7,065 nt of DNA from CAMLHU01 sp031393795 (GCA_031393795.1 JANMWE010000166.1:1-7065); one strand, 5' to 3'; positions 1 to 6,660 are shown, counted from the stretch's first letter. Made by a program: numbers and translations. Notes: generated by a model from the letters alone, not told the origin.

Positions 1-1
1 C

Positions 2-928
2 TTCCACGACACCCTGCTCGTCGATCCGGCCGCCTTCTACACTGTGGTGAACACCAGGTTCAAGGAGATCGATACGATCCCGAACCTGACTTACCAGAAC
101 CTCGATCTCAGCAACGGGACGAACATCGTCCTGGCCGAGAACATCACGGCGAGCGGGCTGCTGAGCCTCGACGCCAGCACGCCAGGGGGCCAGGACTTGA
201 CGCTCAACGGCCATACGGTCACCGTCGGCGCCCTCGCGACACAGGGGGAGGGCCGCCTGACGATGACCAACGCGCTCGACAACCTCGTGGTCCTCGGGAA
301 TGCCACCTTCGGCGGCGGCTCCACCACCGGCCGACTGACCGCTGGCACCCTTCAGATCCGCGGTAGTCTCACCCAAGCCGCCACCACGAGCCCGTCGAGT
401 TTCGACGCGGGGCCCGGCAACATCACGTTCCGTACGTACTTCACCGGGGGGACCGGGTACAGCGCGACATTCGCGACGCCGGATTCCTCCCGGTTCGGCG
501 AGCTCCAGCTCGACCGCGACACCCTGCGGCTCAGTGCTGGTGCCGTTGCCGGCTACTTCCAGGGGAATGGCGGCGTGATCGCAAGCGCTGACCAGCAGCT
601 CAAGGTCACGACGGATATGGCAGTCGATGCCGTCACCTTCAACGGCACCCGGATGCTGTTCGATGGCACGAGCACAGGGTTCCAGTACTTCGACAACGCC
701 ACCTTCGTCAACATGAACCTGAGTCTCCCGCAGTTGAAGCTGAACTACGCCGGCACGGGGAGTAAGTCGCTCCTGAACGATGACTTCGACAATGCAGGTG
801 CGCTCTTCGTGGAGGCCACCTCGGTGTTCGGTACCCCGTTCTCCTTGAGCTTCAACGGGCCCGATGTCTTGGCGGGACCCGCCAAGACGAGCACCCCCGG
901 GAATCAGGTCACGGTCACCTGGCCCTGA
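2..928 (+). CDS. C-terminal part of a beta-strand-rich surface/secreted protein (5' end outside window)
   Basis: The frame is open from the first complete codon at the window edge to TGA at 926-928, giving 308 residues. A GTG at 44 is an internal valine rather than a start, because coding sequence continues upstream of it (FHDTLLVDPAAFYTV). The protein is rich in G, T, S, N, L and V, with short alternating hydrophobic strands such as YQNLDLSNG, LTLNGHTVTVGAL, RLTMTNALDNLVVLG and TLQIRGSLTQ. That is the look of stacked beta-helix or filamentous adhesin-like repeats. There is no cysteine and no membrane segment in the visible part. No enzyme motif is visible. The end (VTVTWP) is not an obvious cell-wall or type IX sorting signal. 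Probably an extracellular or cell-surface structural protein; exact family and function are not recognised. Coding status is well supported, function is not. Confidence 0.8.
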   Translation, partial: FHDTLLVDPAAFYTVVNTRFKEIDTIPNLTYQNLDLSNGTNIVLAENITASGLLSLDASTPGGQDLTLNGHTVTVGALATQGEGRLTMTNALDNLVVLGNATFGGGSTTGRLTAGTLQIRGSLTQAATTSPSSFDAGPGNITFRTYFTGGTGYSATFATPDSSRFGELQLDRDTLRLSAGAVAGYFQGNGGVIASADQQLKVTTDMAVDAVTFNGTRMLFDGTSTGFQYFDNATFVNMNLSLPQLKLNYAGTGSKSLLNDDFDNAGALFVEATSVFGTPFSLSFNGPDVLAGPAKTSTPGNQVTVTWP

Positions 929-1222
929 CCTAAGCCGAGCCTGAGCGGACGCCGGCCGGTGGAGCCCATCCCGCTGGCCTTCGTCGTTCCCGACACCCGC
1001 GAAGCGGCGGGATCGAAACGGACTCCCCGTTGCGGCGCGCCTCGGCGCGCGGTCTTGAGCCGTCGGAACAGACCCGCCTCCCCGAACTCCGGACCGGGCT
1101 TCGGTGCGCGGCAAGCCGCGCCGCCACGGCCCCATCGTCCCACTTTCCTCCCCCTGTGACCCCTGACCTAGCCCCCTGCCGCACGACCGGTACATTTGCG
1201 GTATCCCTCCGTTCAGACGGTT

Positions 1223-1238
1223 TGTGACGGGGATCACA
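1223..1238. promoter_or_regulatory. CRP/FNR-family type binding palindrome
   Basis: TGTGA-CGGGGA-TCACA exactly matches the two half-sites of the E. coli CRP consensus (TGTGA-N6-TCACA). It lies in a non-coding gap, about 205 bp upstream of the lipoprotein start. A TAGAAT hexamer at 1254-1259 lies downstream, but its spacing (site centre 23.5 bp before the hexamer) is not the classical class II arrangement. The operator match is seen directly; which regulator binds and which gene is controlled are inferred. Confidence 0.5.
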
Positions 1239-1329
1239 CGCCCCGCCTCACCATAGAATTTCCAAATCCGTTGAGCTATTTCCCTGGGCCTGAACGGCGC
1301 GAGCGTCACCCCCTTCTGGCCCCGGTCGC

Positions 1330-1358
1330 TTGACCTCCGCCCGCTGACCCTCTAATAA
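1330..1358 (+). promoter_or_regulatory. Candidate sigma70-type promoter for the lipoprotein gene
   Basis: TTGACC (1330-1335) matches the -35 consensus TTGACA at five of six positions. It is followed by an A/T patch in otherwise GC-rich DNA that offers TCTAAT (1351-1356, five of six, spacer 15) or TAATAA (1353-1358, three of six, spacer 17) as -10. Transcription would begin near 1363-1366 and give a leader of roughly 80 nt before the ATG at 1444. The spacing ambiguity keeps the confidence moderate. Confidence 0.4.
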
Positions 1359-1385
1359 GCAGGGTGGCTCTGAGCCACCCTGCTT
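1357..1385. repeat. Perfect 13-bp palindrome (operator or leader hairpin)
   Basis: AAGCAGGGTGGCT (1357-1369), a 3-nt CTG spacer, and its exact reverse complement AGCCACCCTGCTT (1373-1385). No T-run follows on either strand, so it is not a standard intrinsic terminator. It overlaps the -10 and probable start site of the candidate promoter at 1330-1358. It could therefore act as a repressor operator, or as a stable hairpin at the very 5' end of the transcript. A factor-dependent terminator of upstream transcription is an alternative. Confidence 0.75.
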
Positions 1386-1443
1386 CATTCCCAGCCTCCA
1401 GCGATCTCCGGGTCCCCTGGATCCCGGTCGAAACGAGTCCCCT

Positions 1444-3585
1444 ATGTCGTTGACACGCCGCCACTTCGCCTCGCTCCTGATGGCCACCACCGTGGCCTGC
1501 GTGGAGTCTCCGATGGAACCGGGCCAGCTGCACCAGCTGCCGGCCATCTCCGCGAAGCTGGTCCTTCCCCCGGGGGCCACCCCGGCTTCATTCGGGCTGG
1601 TACTCGACACCGTCACGGTCCTGATCGAGCAGTTCGACAGCACCTTCTGCGATTGCAGCCCCCCGATCGATACGGTCTTCGTGAACTCCAAGATCGCGTG
1701 GGCCTCCAACCAGGAGTCCATCCAGCTCCGGGTGGATGTGCCCGAGCCACCGCTCAGCCACGTGATCTACGTCTACCTCTCGTACTCCAGCCGCGGGGTC
1801 GTGATGTTCCAGGGGAGCTCCCTGGTCGATTTCCGCCGAGGCGACATCCGGGTCCCCGTCATCCCGATGTACTATTTCGGCCCCGGCTACCTCTCCGACG
1901 ACATCCAGCTCTTCCCCGGCGACACGGCCATGGCGCCCGGCGACACCCTCCAGTTCGTGGCCACCGCCTTTCAGATCGCCCTCCCCCTCGACACCGCCTA
2001 CATCTCCTGGCGGGTCAGCGACAGCACCAAGGCCAAGATCGACCACCTCGGCCGCCTGACCCTCCGCCCCGGCGCCCTGGGGAGCACGTTCAACGTCCTG
2101 GCCAGCATTCCGAGCGGCGTCGTGAGTTCCAGTCGAGTGTCGGTGCCCAACACGGTCACCTCCCTGCAGAAGGTCTCGGGCGACAGCCAGAGCACTCCCC
2201 TCGGCCAGAGCTTGGCCAAGGCACTCACCGTGCGAGCGGTGGACGCGGGTGGCAAGCCGGTAGCAGGGGCGCGGATCAGGTTCTTCCCGACTGTGCCGGC
2301 CACGGTCGCCGTGCCCGACAGTGTCATCTTCACCGACGGTCAGGGACTCGCCCGCAGCGGCCCGATCCCCATCATCCTCGGCAATGTGACGGTGCGGGGC
2401 CAGGTCACCGGAGCCGCGAAGCAGATCGACTTCACCGTCACCGGGACCGCCGCGGGCGCGTACCCCCCGCTCCTCTTCGCCAGCGACAGCGGCGCCAACG
2501 GCTGGCAGCTCCATCGGGCCGACACCCTCGGCGGCAACCGGATCATCCTCGGCTACCTGGGCAGCTCCGGATTGGAGTGGACCTCGCCTCACTGGAACTA
2601 CGCGCGGACCCGGGTGGCGTACACGTCTCACAGCAACGTCACCGCAAATTTCGATCTGCGGATCACCACCGCCATCGGAGACACCACGGCGACGCTGGTG
2701 ACCGACACCTACGGGTCCGGCGCGCGCTTCAGCCCGACCGGCAAGATCCTCGCCTTCGCCTGCGGCAATCTCGCGAGCGACATCTCGGGCTATGTCTGTA
2801 CCCTCAGCGGGGTCGACGGGGCCGTCGGGACCCTCAACAACACCGGCAACGGTGCGGGCCGGACCGAAGTGACCGCAGTGGTGCCGGGCCGCCTGAACGG
2901 CCCGATCGCGTTCGCCTGGCGGCCCGACGCCAGCACCCGCATCGCCTTTGTGCGCGATACCGCGAGCACCGACCTGTTGAGCCCCTGGCAGTCCAGCCGG
3001 ATCTACCAGACCAATGCCGATGGCACGGCCCTGACCGCGCTCTCGCCCAAGGTGATGGACCTCGGCAACGGCCCGCTCCTGGTCCACGGTACGATGGACT
3101 GGGCGCCGGACGGCTCGACGATCGTCTTCTCCGCGACCGATACCACCTTCGCCGGGCAGTCCACCCGTTCGCTCTACGCCCTCGACGTCGCCACGGGCAA
3201 TGTCCGCCGCCTGACAACGCCCGCCGGCGGCTGGATCGGGGACCTCCATCCCCACTTCTCGCCCGATGGTCAGCGGATCCTCTTCTACCGGACGTACTAC
3301 GGGGGTTCGGACTACTTCGTCGTCCGGGTGACCGGCGGGAGTCCCAGCCGCATCACGTGGGCCGCCAACACCTGGGCAGGGGGCGACCCCTTCTACCTCG
3401 GCGGCGACTGGGCCCCGGATGGCCGGTCCGTCATCGTGGCCGCCCCCAACGGCCTCGGCGGCAAAGCGGCCTACGTCGTCCCGCTCGATACCCAGAATCA
3501 GGCGGATTACCTGGTCCGCCGGCGTCTGGTGGGGACCGCAGGGATCGTGGGACTCCGGGATCTGGCGGTGAGCTGGGGGCCGTGA
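1444..3585 (+). CDS. Putative Tat-exported lipoprotein with Ig-like domains and a TolB/PD40-type beta-propeller
   Basis: 713 residues, ATG to TGA. The N-terminus has a twin-arginine-like motif (TRRHFA, residues 4-9), a hydrophobic stretch and a lipobox-like TVAC with Cys19, so it is probably a lipid-anchored envelope protein. The threonine at lipobox -3 is unusual. Residues about 150-235 look like a Big_2-type Ig-like domain (DTAMAPGDTLQFVATA, ISWRVSDSTKAKID, GRLTL). Residues about 238-335 look like a second Ig/invasin-type domain (KPVAGARIRFF, FTDGQGLA). Residues about 340-713 carry PD40/TolB-like propeller repeats: ARFSPTGKILAF (427), DWAPDGSTIVFS (552), PHFSPDGQRILFY (603) and DWAPDGRSVIVAA (655), plus weaker blades near 381 and 490, so about six blades. 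Cys69/71 and Cys440/452 could form disulfides. The TolB N-terminal domain is absent, so this is not TolB itself. The propeller probably binds protein or carbohydrate; the ligand is unknown. The ribosome binding site is weak. Confidence 0.88.
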   Translation: MSLTRRHFASLLMATTVACVESPMEPGQLHQLPAISAKLVLPPGATPASFGLVLDTVTVLIEQFDSTFCDCSPPIDTVFVNSKIAWASNQESIQLRVDVPEPPLSHVIYVYLSYSSRGVVMFQGSSLVDFRRGDIRVPVIPMYYFGPGYLSDDIQLFPGDTAMAPGDTLQFVATAFQIALPLDTAYISWRVSDSTKAKIDHLGRLTLRPGALGSTFNVLASIPSGVVSSSRVSVPNTVTSLQKVSGDSQSTPLGQSLAKALTVRAVDAGGKPVAGARIRFFPTVPATVAVPDSVIFTDGQGLARSGPIPIILGNVTVRGQVTGAAKQIDFTVTGTAAGAYPPLLFASDSGANGWQLHRADTLGGNRIILGYLGSSGLEWTSPHWNYARTRVAYTSHSNVTANFDLRITTAIGDTTATLVTDTYGSGARFSPTGKILAFACGNLASDISGYVCTLSGVDGAVGTLNNTGNGAGRTEVTAVVPGRLNGPIAFAWRPDASTRIAFVRDTASTDLLSPWQSSRIYQTNADGTALTALSPKVMDLGNGPLLVHGTMDWAPDGSTIVFSATDTTFAGQSTRSLYALDVATGNVRRLTTPAGGWIGDLHPHFSPDGQRILFYRTYYGGSDYFVVRVTGGSPSRITWAANTWAGGDPFYLGGDWAPDGRSVIVAAPNGLGGKAAYVVPLDTQNQADYLVRRRLVGTAGIVGLRDLAVSWGP

Positions 3586-3631
3586 CCTCACCCCCTGACC
3601 CCATCTCGTTCAAACCTCACCCCCTGACCCC
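3586..3631 (+). repeat. Two 17-bp direct repeats directly after the lipoprotein stop codon
   Basis: CCTCACCCCCTGACCCC occurs at 3586-3602 and again, identically, at 3615-3631, a 29-bp period. The first copy starts on the base after the TGA at 3583-3585. A diverged inverted copy lies at 3694-3710. The repeats form part of the outer arm of the palindrome described next. Confidence 0.85.
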
Positions 3632-3713
3632 CTCTCCCTTACGGGAGAGGGGGAACAAGTCCGATGCGCTCCCCCTCTCCCGTAAGGGAGAGGGGGCCGG
3701 GGGGTGAGGTATG
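3611..3713. repeat. Long inverted repeat A (43-bp arms, 17-nt loop), REP/MITE-like
   Basis: Arm 3611-3653 pairs with 3671-3713 with only three mismatches around a 17-nt loop (3654-3670). The innermost parts of each arm are themselves palindromic (CCCTCTCCCTTACGGGAGAGGG), so each arm can also fold alone. Imperfect pairing continues outward to about 3587/3737. C-rich elements of the type CCCCTCTCCC...GGGAGAGGGG are familiar as dispersed intergenic repeats in high-GC bacteria. Here the element sits between convergent genes and probably also serves as a transcription terminator for the lipoprotein gene. Strong structure; function inferred. Confidence 0.85.
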
Positions 3714-3722
3714 AACGGGAGG

Positions 3723-3840
3723 GGGGCGAGGGGTGAGTGCAAGGGGCGAGTCGGAGAAAAGGAACGAGCGCGGAAGGGAGATCATCCTTTCGCGCTCGTC
3801 GCTTACTACCCACTCATACCTTGTACTCACCCCTCGCCCC
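3723..3840. repeat. Long inverted repeat B (118-nt imperfect palindrome) at the end of the kinase operon
   Basis: Arm 3723-3744 pairs with 3819-3840 over 22 positions with one G-T pair; the outer 16 bp (GGGGCGAGGGGTGAGT) are perfect. Shorter helices inside (3748-3751 with 3812-3815; 3759-3761 with 3802-3804) lead to the apical hairpin 3764-3799, making a near-continuous rod. It ends 11 bp before the kinase stop codon, which lies on the opposite strand, so it would be the first structure in the kinase mRNA 3' region. It is probably a second dispersed palindromic repeat placed beside A. Confidence 0.8.
3764..3799. terminator. Apical hairpin of repeat B, possible bidirectional terminator
   Basis: ACGAGCGCGGAAGGG (3764-3778) pairs with TCCTTTCGCGCTCGT (3785-3799): fifteen pairs including two G-T, loop AGATCA. 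It lies between two convergent genes, where termination from both sides is expected. There is no real T-tract on either strand (a short run of A at 3757-3760 gives only four T on the minus strand), so classical intrinsic termination is doubtful. Confidence 0.35.
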
Positions 3841-3851
3841 TGGAGAAGCCG

Positions 3852-5960
3852 TTAGGCGACGACGGCCCTCACCGCCCCTGAATCCCCGGAGCGCCCCGCC
3901 GGGACGTCCACTCCGTCGAGCGCTTCGGAGAACTCCGCCGCGCTCTTCCAGCGCGCTTCCCGGGTCTTCTCGAGCGCCTTGAGCACGATGAGCGCCAGGT
4001 CGTGCGGGATGGCGGGGTTGAGCGTCCGCGGGTCGGGCGGGGCCTGCTCCACCTGGGCCAGGATCAGCGCCGTGACCGAGGGCGCCTCGAACACCACCCG
4101 TCCGGTGAGGCACTCGAAGAGCACCGCCCCGGCGGCGTAGAGGTCGCTCCGCGCGTCGAGATCGGTGGCCATCAACTGCTCGGGGCTCATGTACTGCGGC
4201 GTGCCGATCACGCTCCCGACGGCCGTGAGCCCCTTCGAGTCGTGCGAATGGGACTCCGCCAGCCGGGCGATGCCGAAGTCCATCACCTTCACCAGGCCGG
4301 TCGGTTCGACCACGATGTTCTGCGGCTTGATGTCGCGGTGGATGACCCCCATCTCGTGGGCGGCCTCGAGGGCGCGGAGCAGCTGCTTGGCGACGGTGAG
4401 GGCCACGCTCACCGGCAGCTTGCCGCGCTGGCGCAGCAGCTTCTCGAGAGTGGTCCCCTCGACATATTCCATCGTGATGTAGAGCATCCCGTCGAACTCG
4501 CCCAGATCGTAGTTCCGCACCACGTTGCGGTGCGAGATCTTGCGGGCGAGGCGGATCTCCTGCTTGAACCGCTCGATGCTCTGCGCATCCATCACCTCGG
4601 GCTTCAGCGTCTTGATCGCCACCGCCTCCTGCAGGTCGCGGTCCCACGCCCGGAACACCACCCCCATCCCGCCGGCACCGAGGATCTCCTTGATCTCGTA
4701 GCGGTTGGAGAGGGTCTGCCCCGGCATCAGCGAGATCCCCATCGCCGACGGGCGCGATATCACCGCGCCGCTGGTCGCCAATCGCAGGTCGCCGGAGGTC
4801 ATCTGGACCGTGCTGCCCGTCCCCGTGCTGAGCAAGTTGACAAGGTCCTGCTTCTCCTTGAGCTCACCCACCATCCGGCGGAAGGCCTCGGCCAGCTCCC
4901 CGATCTCGTCGCGGGTGCCGACCACGATCTCGCCGCTGAACTTGCCGTCGCGTACGTCGCGCGTGGCCCTGACCAGGCGGTTGACCGGCCCGGTCACCGT
5001 CCGCGCGATCGCGAGCGAGGAGACCAGTGCGATCAGGAGCCCGGCGAGGAACGCGGTGGGAAAGCTGTCCTTGAGTGCCGTGAACGCTGCCAGCTCAGTG
5101 CGCCGGTTCCGGAGGCCGACGTATCCACCGAGGGTATCCCCGGCCGCGGTCAGGAGGAGACCTCCCACACCCGACCACGCCTCTCCCGCCACCGACAACT
5201 CGACCTGAGTGGAGTCGTTGACCATCTTCGAGTCGGCCGACATCGCCGCCAGTGAGGGCGCAAGGTCCACACTGGAGGGCAAGGTGGTGACCGAGGGCAC
5301 CGGATGCCCTCCCTGATCCAGCAGGTAGAAGACGATCTCCGAATTCGTCTGCCGCTGCAGCTCCTGGGCGAACGCCGAATCGATCGGCAGCGCCGCGACC
5401 ATCACCGCCACGATGGGGGCCGCGTCGCCGCCGGAGTGGACCGGCACCGCCACCGCCTGGAAGGGTCGATCGACGGGGTGCCCGCTGCTCGAATCGATCT
5501 CGATCCACGGGCCCCGGGTCATGTCCCCTTCCAGTGCCAGTCCGACCAATGCCCCATCACCCAGCGAATCCCCTTGAGCGGCCGGATCGCGCGTGGATGC
5601 CTGGAGCACCCCGCTGGGGTCGGTGATCAGGACCCACGCCGCACCGGTGAGTTCCTGGAACTCCGTGGCCCGGTTCAGGAGGTTGCTGCGATTATGGCTC
5701 TGGAGGCTCGCCTGGATGCTCGCGTAATAGGGGCTCTGCTTGGCGATGATCTGCAGGGCCTTCGTCAGCTCGCTGTAGCGGCCGTCGAGCCGGGCCTGGA
5801 TGTTCGATCGCGTGGCGACGAGCGCGCGATGGATCGACTGATCCGCCGCCGCGTCCGCCTTCCGCTTGGTCAGGAAGAGGGCGCCGCCGAGGGCCACGAC
5901 CACCACGAGGGCGGTCGCGACGAACACCTTCACTCCGAGTTTGTTCAGGGCGGCGAGCAT
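3852..5960 (-). CDS. Transmembrane sensor Ser/Thr protein kinase (TM - periplasmic Cache-like sensor - TM - HAMP - Hanks kinase)
   Basis: 702 residues, ATG (5958-5960) to TAA (3852-3854). The N-terminal half resembles a chemoreceptor or histidine kinase: TM1 at about residues 11-30, a roughly 270-residue periplasmic region with Cache/CHASE-like character, TM2 at about 302-319, then a HAMP domain (about 318-372, with P325 and DEIGEL 351-356). A linker precedes the catalytic domain (about 419-685). All key kinase residues are present: P-loop GAGGMG (428-433), Lys450 in VAIK, alpha-C Glu468, HRDIKPQN with Asp543 and Asn548, DFG 561-563 and SPE 592-594. Activation-loop candidates for autophosphorylation are T579, S583 and T587. 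It is an active-looking RD kinase that should phosphorylate Ser/Thr on cytoplasmic proteins in response to an extracytoplasmic cue; cue and targets are unknown. It has no PASTA repeats, and the sensor lies N-terminal, the reverse of PknB. The start codon overlaps the stop of the upstream cupredoxin gene by one base. Confidence 0.95.
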   Translation of the reverse strand: MLAALNKLGVKVFVATALVVVVALGGALFLTKRKADAAADQSIHRALVATRSNIQARLDGRYSELTKALQIIAKQSPYYASIQASLQSHNRSNLLNRATEFQELTGAAWVLITDPSGVLQASTRDPAAQGDSLGDGALVGLALEGDMTRGPWIEIDSSSGHPVDRPFQAVAVPVHSGGDAAPIVAVMVAALPIDSAFAQELQRQTNSEIVFYLLDQGGHPVPSVTTLPSSVDLAPSLAAMSADSKMVNDSTQVELSVAGEAWSGVGGLLLTAAGDTLGGYVGLRNRRTELAAFTALKDSFPTAFLAGLLIALVSSLAIARTVTGPVNRLVRATRDVRDGKFSGEIVVGTRDEIGELAEAFRRMVGELKEKQDLVNLLSTGTGSTVQMTSGDLRLATSGAVISRPSAMGISLMPGQTLSNRYEIKEILGAGGMGVVFRAWDRDLQEAVAIKTLKPEVMDAQSIERFKQEIRLARKISHRNVVRNYDLGEFDGMLYITMEYVEGTTLEKLLRQRGKLPVSVALTVAKQLLRALEAAHEMGVIHRDIKPQNIVVEPTGLVKVMDFGIARLAESHSHDSKGLTAVGSVIGTPQYMSPEQLMATDLDARSDLYAAGAVLFECLTGRVVFEAPSVTALILAQVEQAPPDPRTLNPAIPHDLALIVLKALEKTREARWKSAAEFSEALDGVDVPAGRSGDSGAVRAVVA

Positions 5961-6655
5961 CAGTAGCGGCGTCCTGTCCGGGCGTAGGGGCGGCCGAACT
6001 TGTTGAGGTGTTCGCGCTGCACGAAGTCGCGGGCGTCGAGCTGCAAGTCAGGAAGTTGGAGCCCCGCGGCCGTCACCGTCACCCGCTGGGTCGATTCCGG
6101 GGCCCGCTCATGCCACAGATGCAGCACGTACTCCCCCGGCGGAACGTTCCCGAAGGTGAAACTCCCGTCCACCGACGGCTGGGCGAACCAGGGGGTGCTC
6201 CGCACCACGATGATGGCGCTCATCGTCGAGTGCACGTTGCAGAAGACGTTCACCACTCCGGCGTTCGGGAGCACCGTCGTCTTCCCCTCCCCCCGGTCGT
6301 AGAGGCCGAGGTCGAAGGCGTTCCCCTCGGTCAAGGAGAAGACGTTGTGGTTGAACCCGTCGCGGTTCGGGAACCGGACGGTGGATCCGGCGGTCACGAC
6401 CGTGATGTGGGGGCTGAAGGTGCGGTTCTCGGTGGTGATGTCGGCTCGGCCGGTCGGGACCGCCGGTGGAGCGCCACGGGCCGGCATCAGGAACACCACT
6501 CCCTGCTGCACGTCCGGGGCGGTCTGCCCTCCCCGGTCGATCACCTTCAGCCGCCCGGAAACGACCGCCAGCGGGGCCGGAACAGGGGGCCGCGGCCCCA
6601 ACACCAGGGTAGCCCCCAGGACCGCCTTGAACACTAGATTGGGAAGGGAGAGCAT
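5960..6655 (-). CDS. Periplasmic cupredoxin-like protein (plastocyanin/'methylamine utilization'-type) with C-terminal Ig-like domain
   Basis: 231 residues from ATG at 6653-6655. A TTG two codons upstream (6661) is also possible, but the ATG is preferred; residue numbers below count from the TTG and are two higher. A hydrophobic N-terminus (about 8-22) suggests export. The core is a type-1 copper fold: strands FSPHITVVTAGSTVRFPN, then FNHNVFS (His105), then VFCNVHSTMSAIIVV, giving presumed ligands His105, Cys141, His144 and Met147. The compact C-x2-H-x2-M spacing is that of the small plastocyanin-like proteins often labelled methylamine utilization protein, not plastocyanin itself. Residues about 160-200 (DGSFTFGNVPPGEYVLHLWHE) resemble a carboxypeptidase-regulatory/Ig-like beta-sandwich. 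A basic tail follows (NKFGRPYARTGRRY). It is probably a periplasmic electron carrier or copper/redox sensor. Its TGA (5960-5962) overlaps the kinase ATG in TGATG, indicating translational coupling. Copper binding is inferred from motifs. Confidence 0.87.
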   Translation of the reverse strand: MLSLPNLVFKAVLGATLVLGPRPPVPAPLAVVSGRLKVIDRGGQTAPDVQQGVVFLMPARGAPPAVPTGRADITTENRTFSPHITVVTAGSTVRFPNRDGFNHNVFSLTEGNAFDLGLYDRGEGKTTVLPNAGVVNVFCNVHSTMSAIIVVRSTPWFAQPSVDGSFTFGNVPPGEYVLHLWHERAPESTQRVTVTAAGLQLPDLQLDARDFVQREHLNKFGRPYARTGRRY

Positions 6656-6660
6656 CCCCA

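Larger units (their letters stand above)
929..1443. other. 515-bp non-coding gap upstream of the lipoprotein gene
   Basis: Short open frames exist on both strands here, but none has a ribosome binding site, sensible composition or recognisable product. The very GC-rich first half (about 1000-1140) contains two small self-complementary stretches: 1035-1050 (six G/C pairs around CTCG) and 1106-1121 (GCGCGGC-AA-GCCGCGC). Neither is followed by a T-run, so neither is a clear terminator for the upstream gene, though either could fold at the 3' end of its mRNA. No tRNA or recognisable structured RNA was seen. The second half (about 1190-1440) is less GC-rich and carries the regulatory candidates listed separately. 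Confidence 0.6.

Noticed and set aside
1008..1030. GGGATCGAAAC stretch resembling a tRNA T-arm
   Set aside because: No matching 5-bp T-stem, acceptor stem, anticodon arm or CCA context could be built around it.
930..1227. Short open frames of 65-84 residues in the gap after the first gene
   Set aside because: Arginine/proline-rich translations, no ribosome binding sites, several overlapping one another on both strands: typical chance frames in GC-rich non-coding DNA.
1444..3585. Annotation as TolB of the Tol-Pal system
   Set aside because: Propeller repeats are TolB-like, but the TolB N-terminal domain and tol/pal neighbours are missing, and the N-terminal half consists of Ig-like domains on a lipoprotein.
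1588..3591. A 667-residue open frame on the minus strand, antisense to the lipoprotein gene, and a 684-residue open frame in another plus frame (1653-3707)
   Set aside because: Both are by-products of high GC content. Their translations are dominated by R, G, P, H and D without domains or secondary-structure pattern, whereas the 1444-3585 frame has a signal peptide, Ig-like domains and propeller motifs.
3586..3840. CRISPR array suggested by repeated C-rich motifs
   Set aside because: Only two direct copies at a 29-bp period, with the rest in inverted orientation; this is a palindromic repeat region without spacers or cas genes.
3814..4647. A 277-residue minus-strand open frame overlapping the kinase 3' half in another frame, as a sign of a frameshift
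   Set aside because: The main kinase frame is uninterrupted through all catalytic motifs to its TAA, so there is no frameshift and the other frame is a shadow.
4002..5255. A 417-residue plus-strand open frame across the kinase gene
   Set aside because: Shadow of the kinase coding strand; composition is H/R/G/D-rich and no motif is recognisable, while every kinase signature is on the minus strand.
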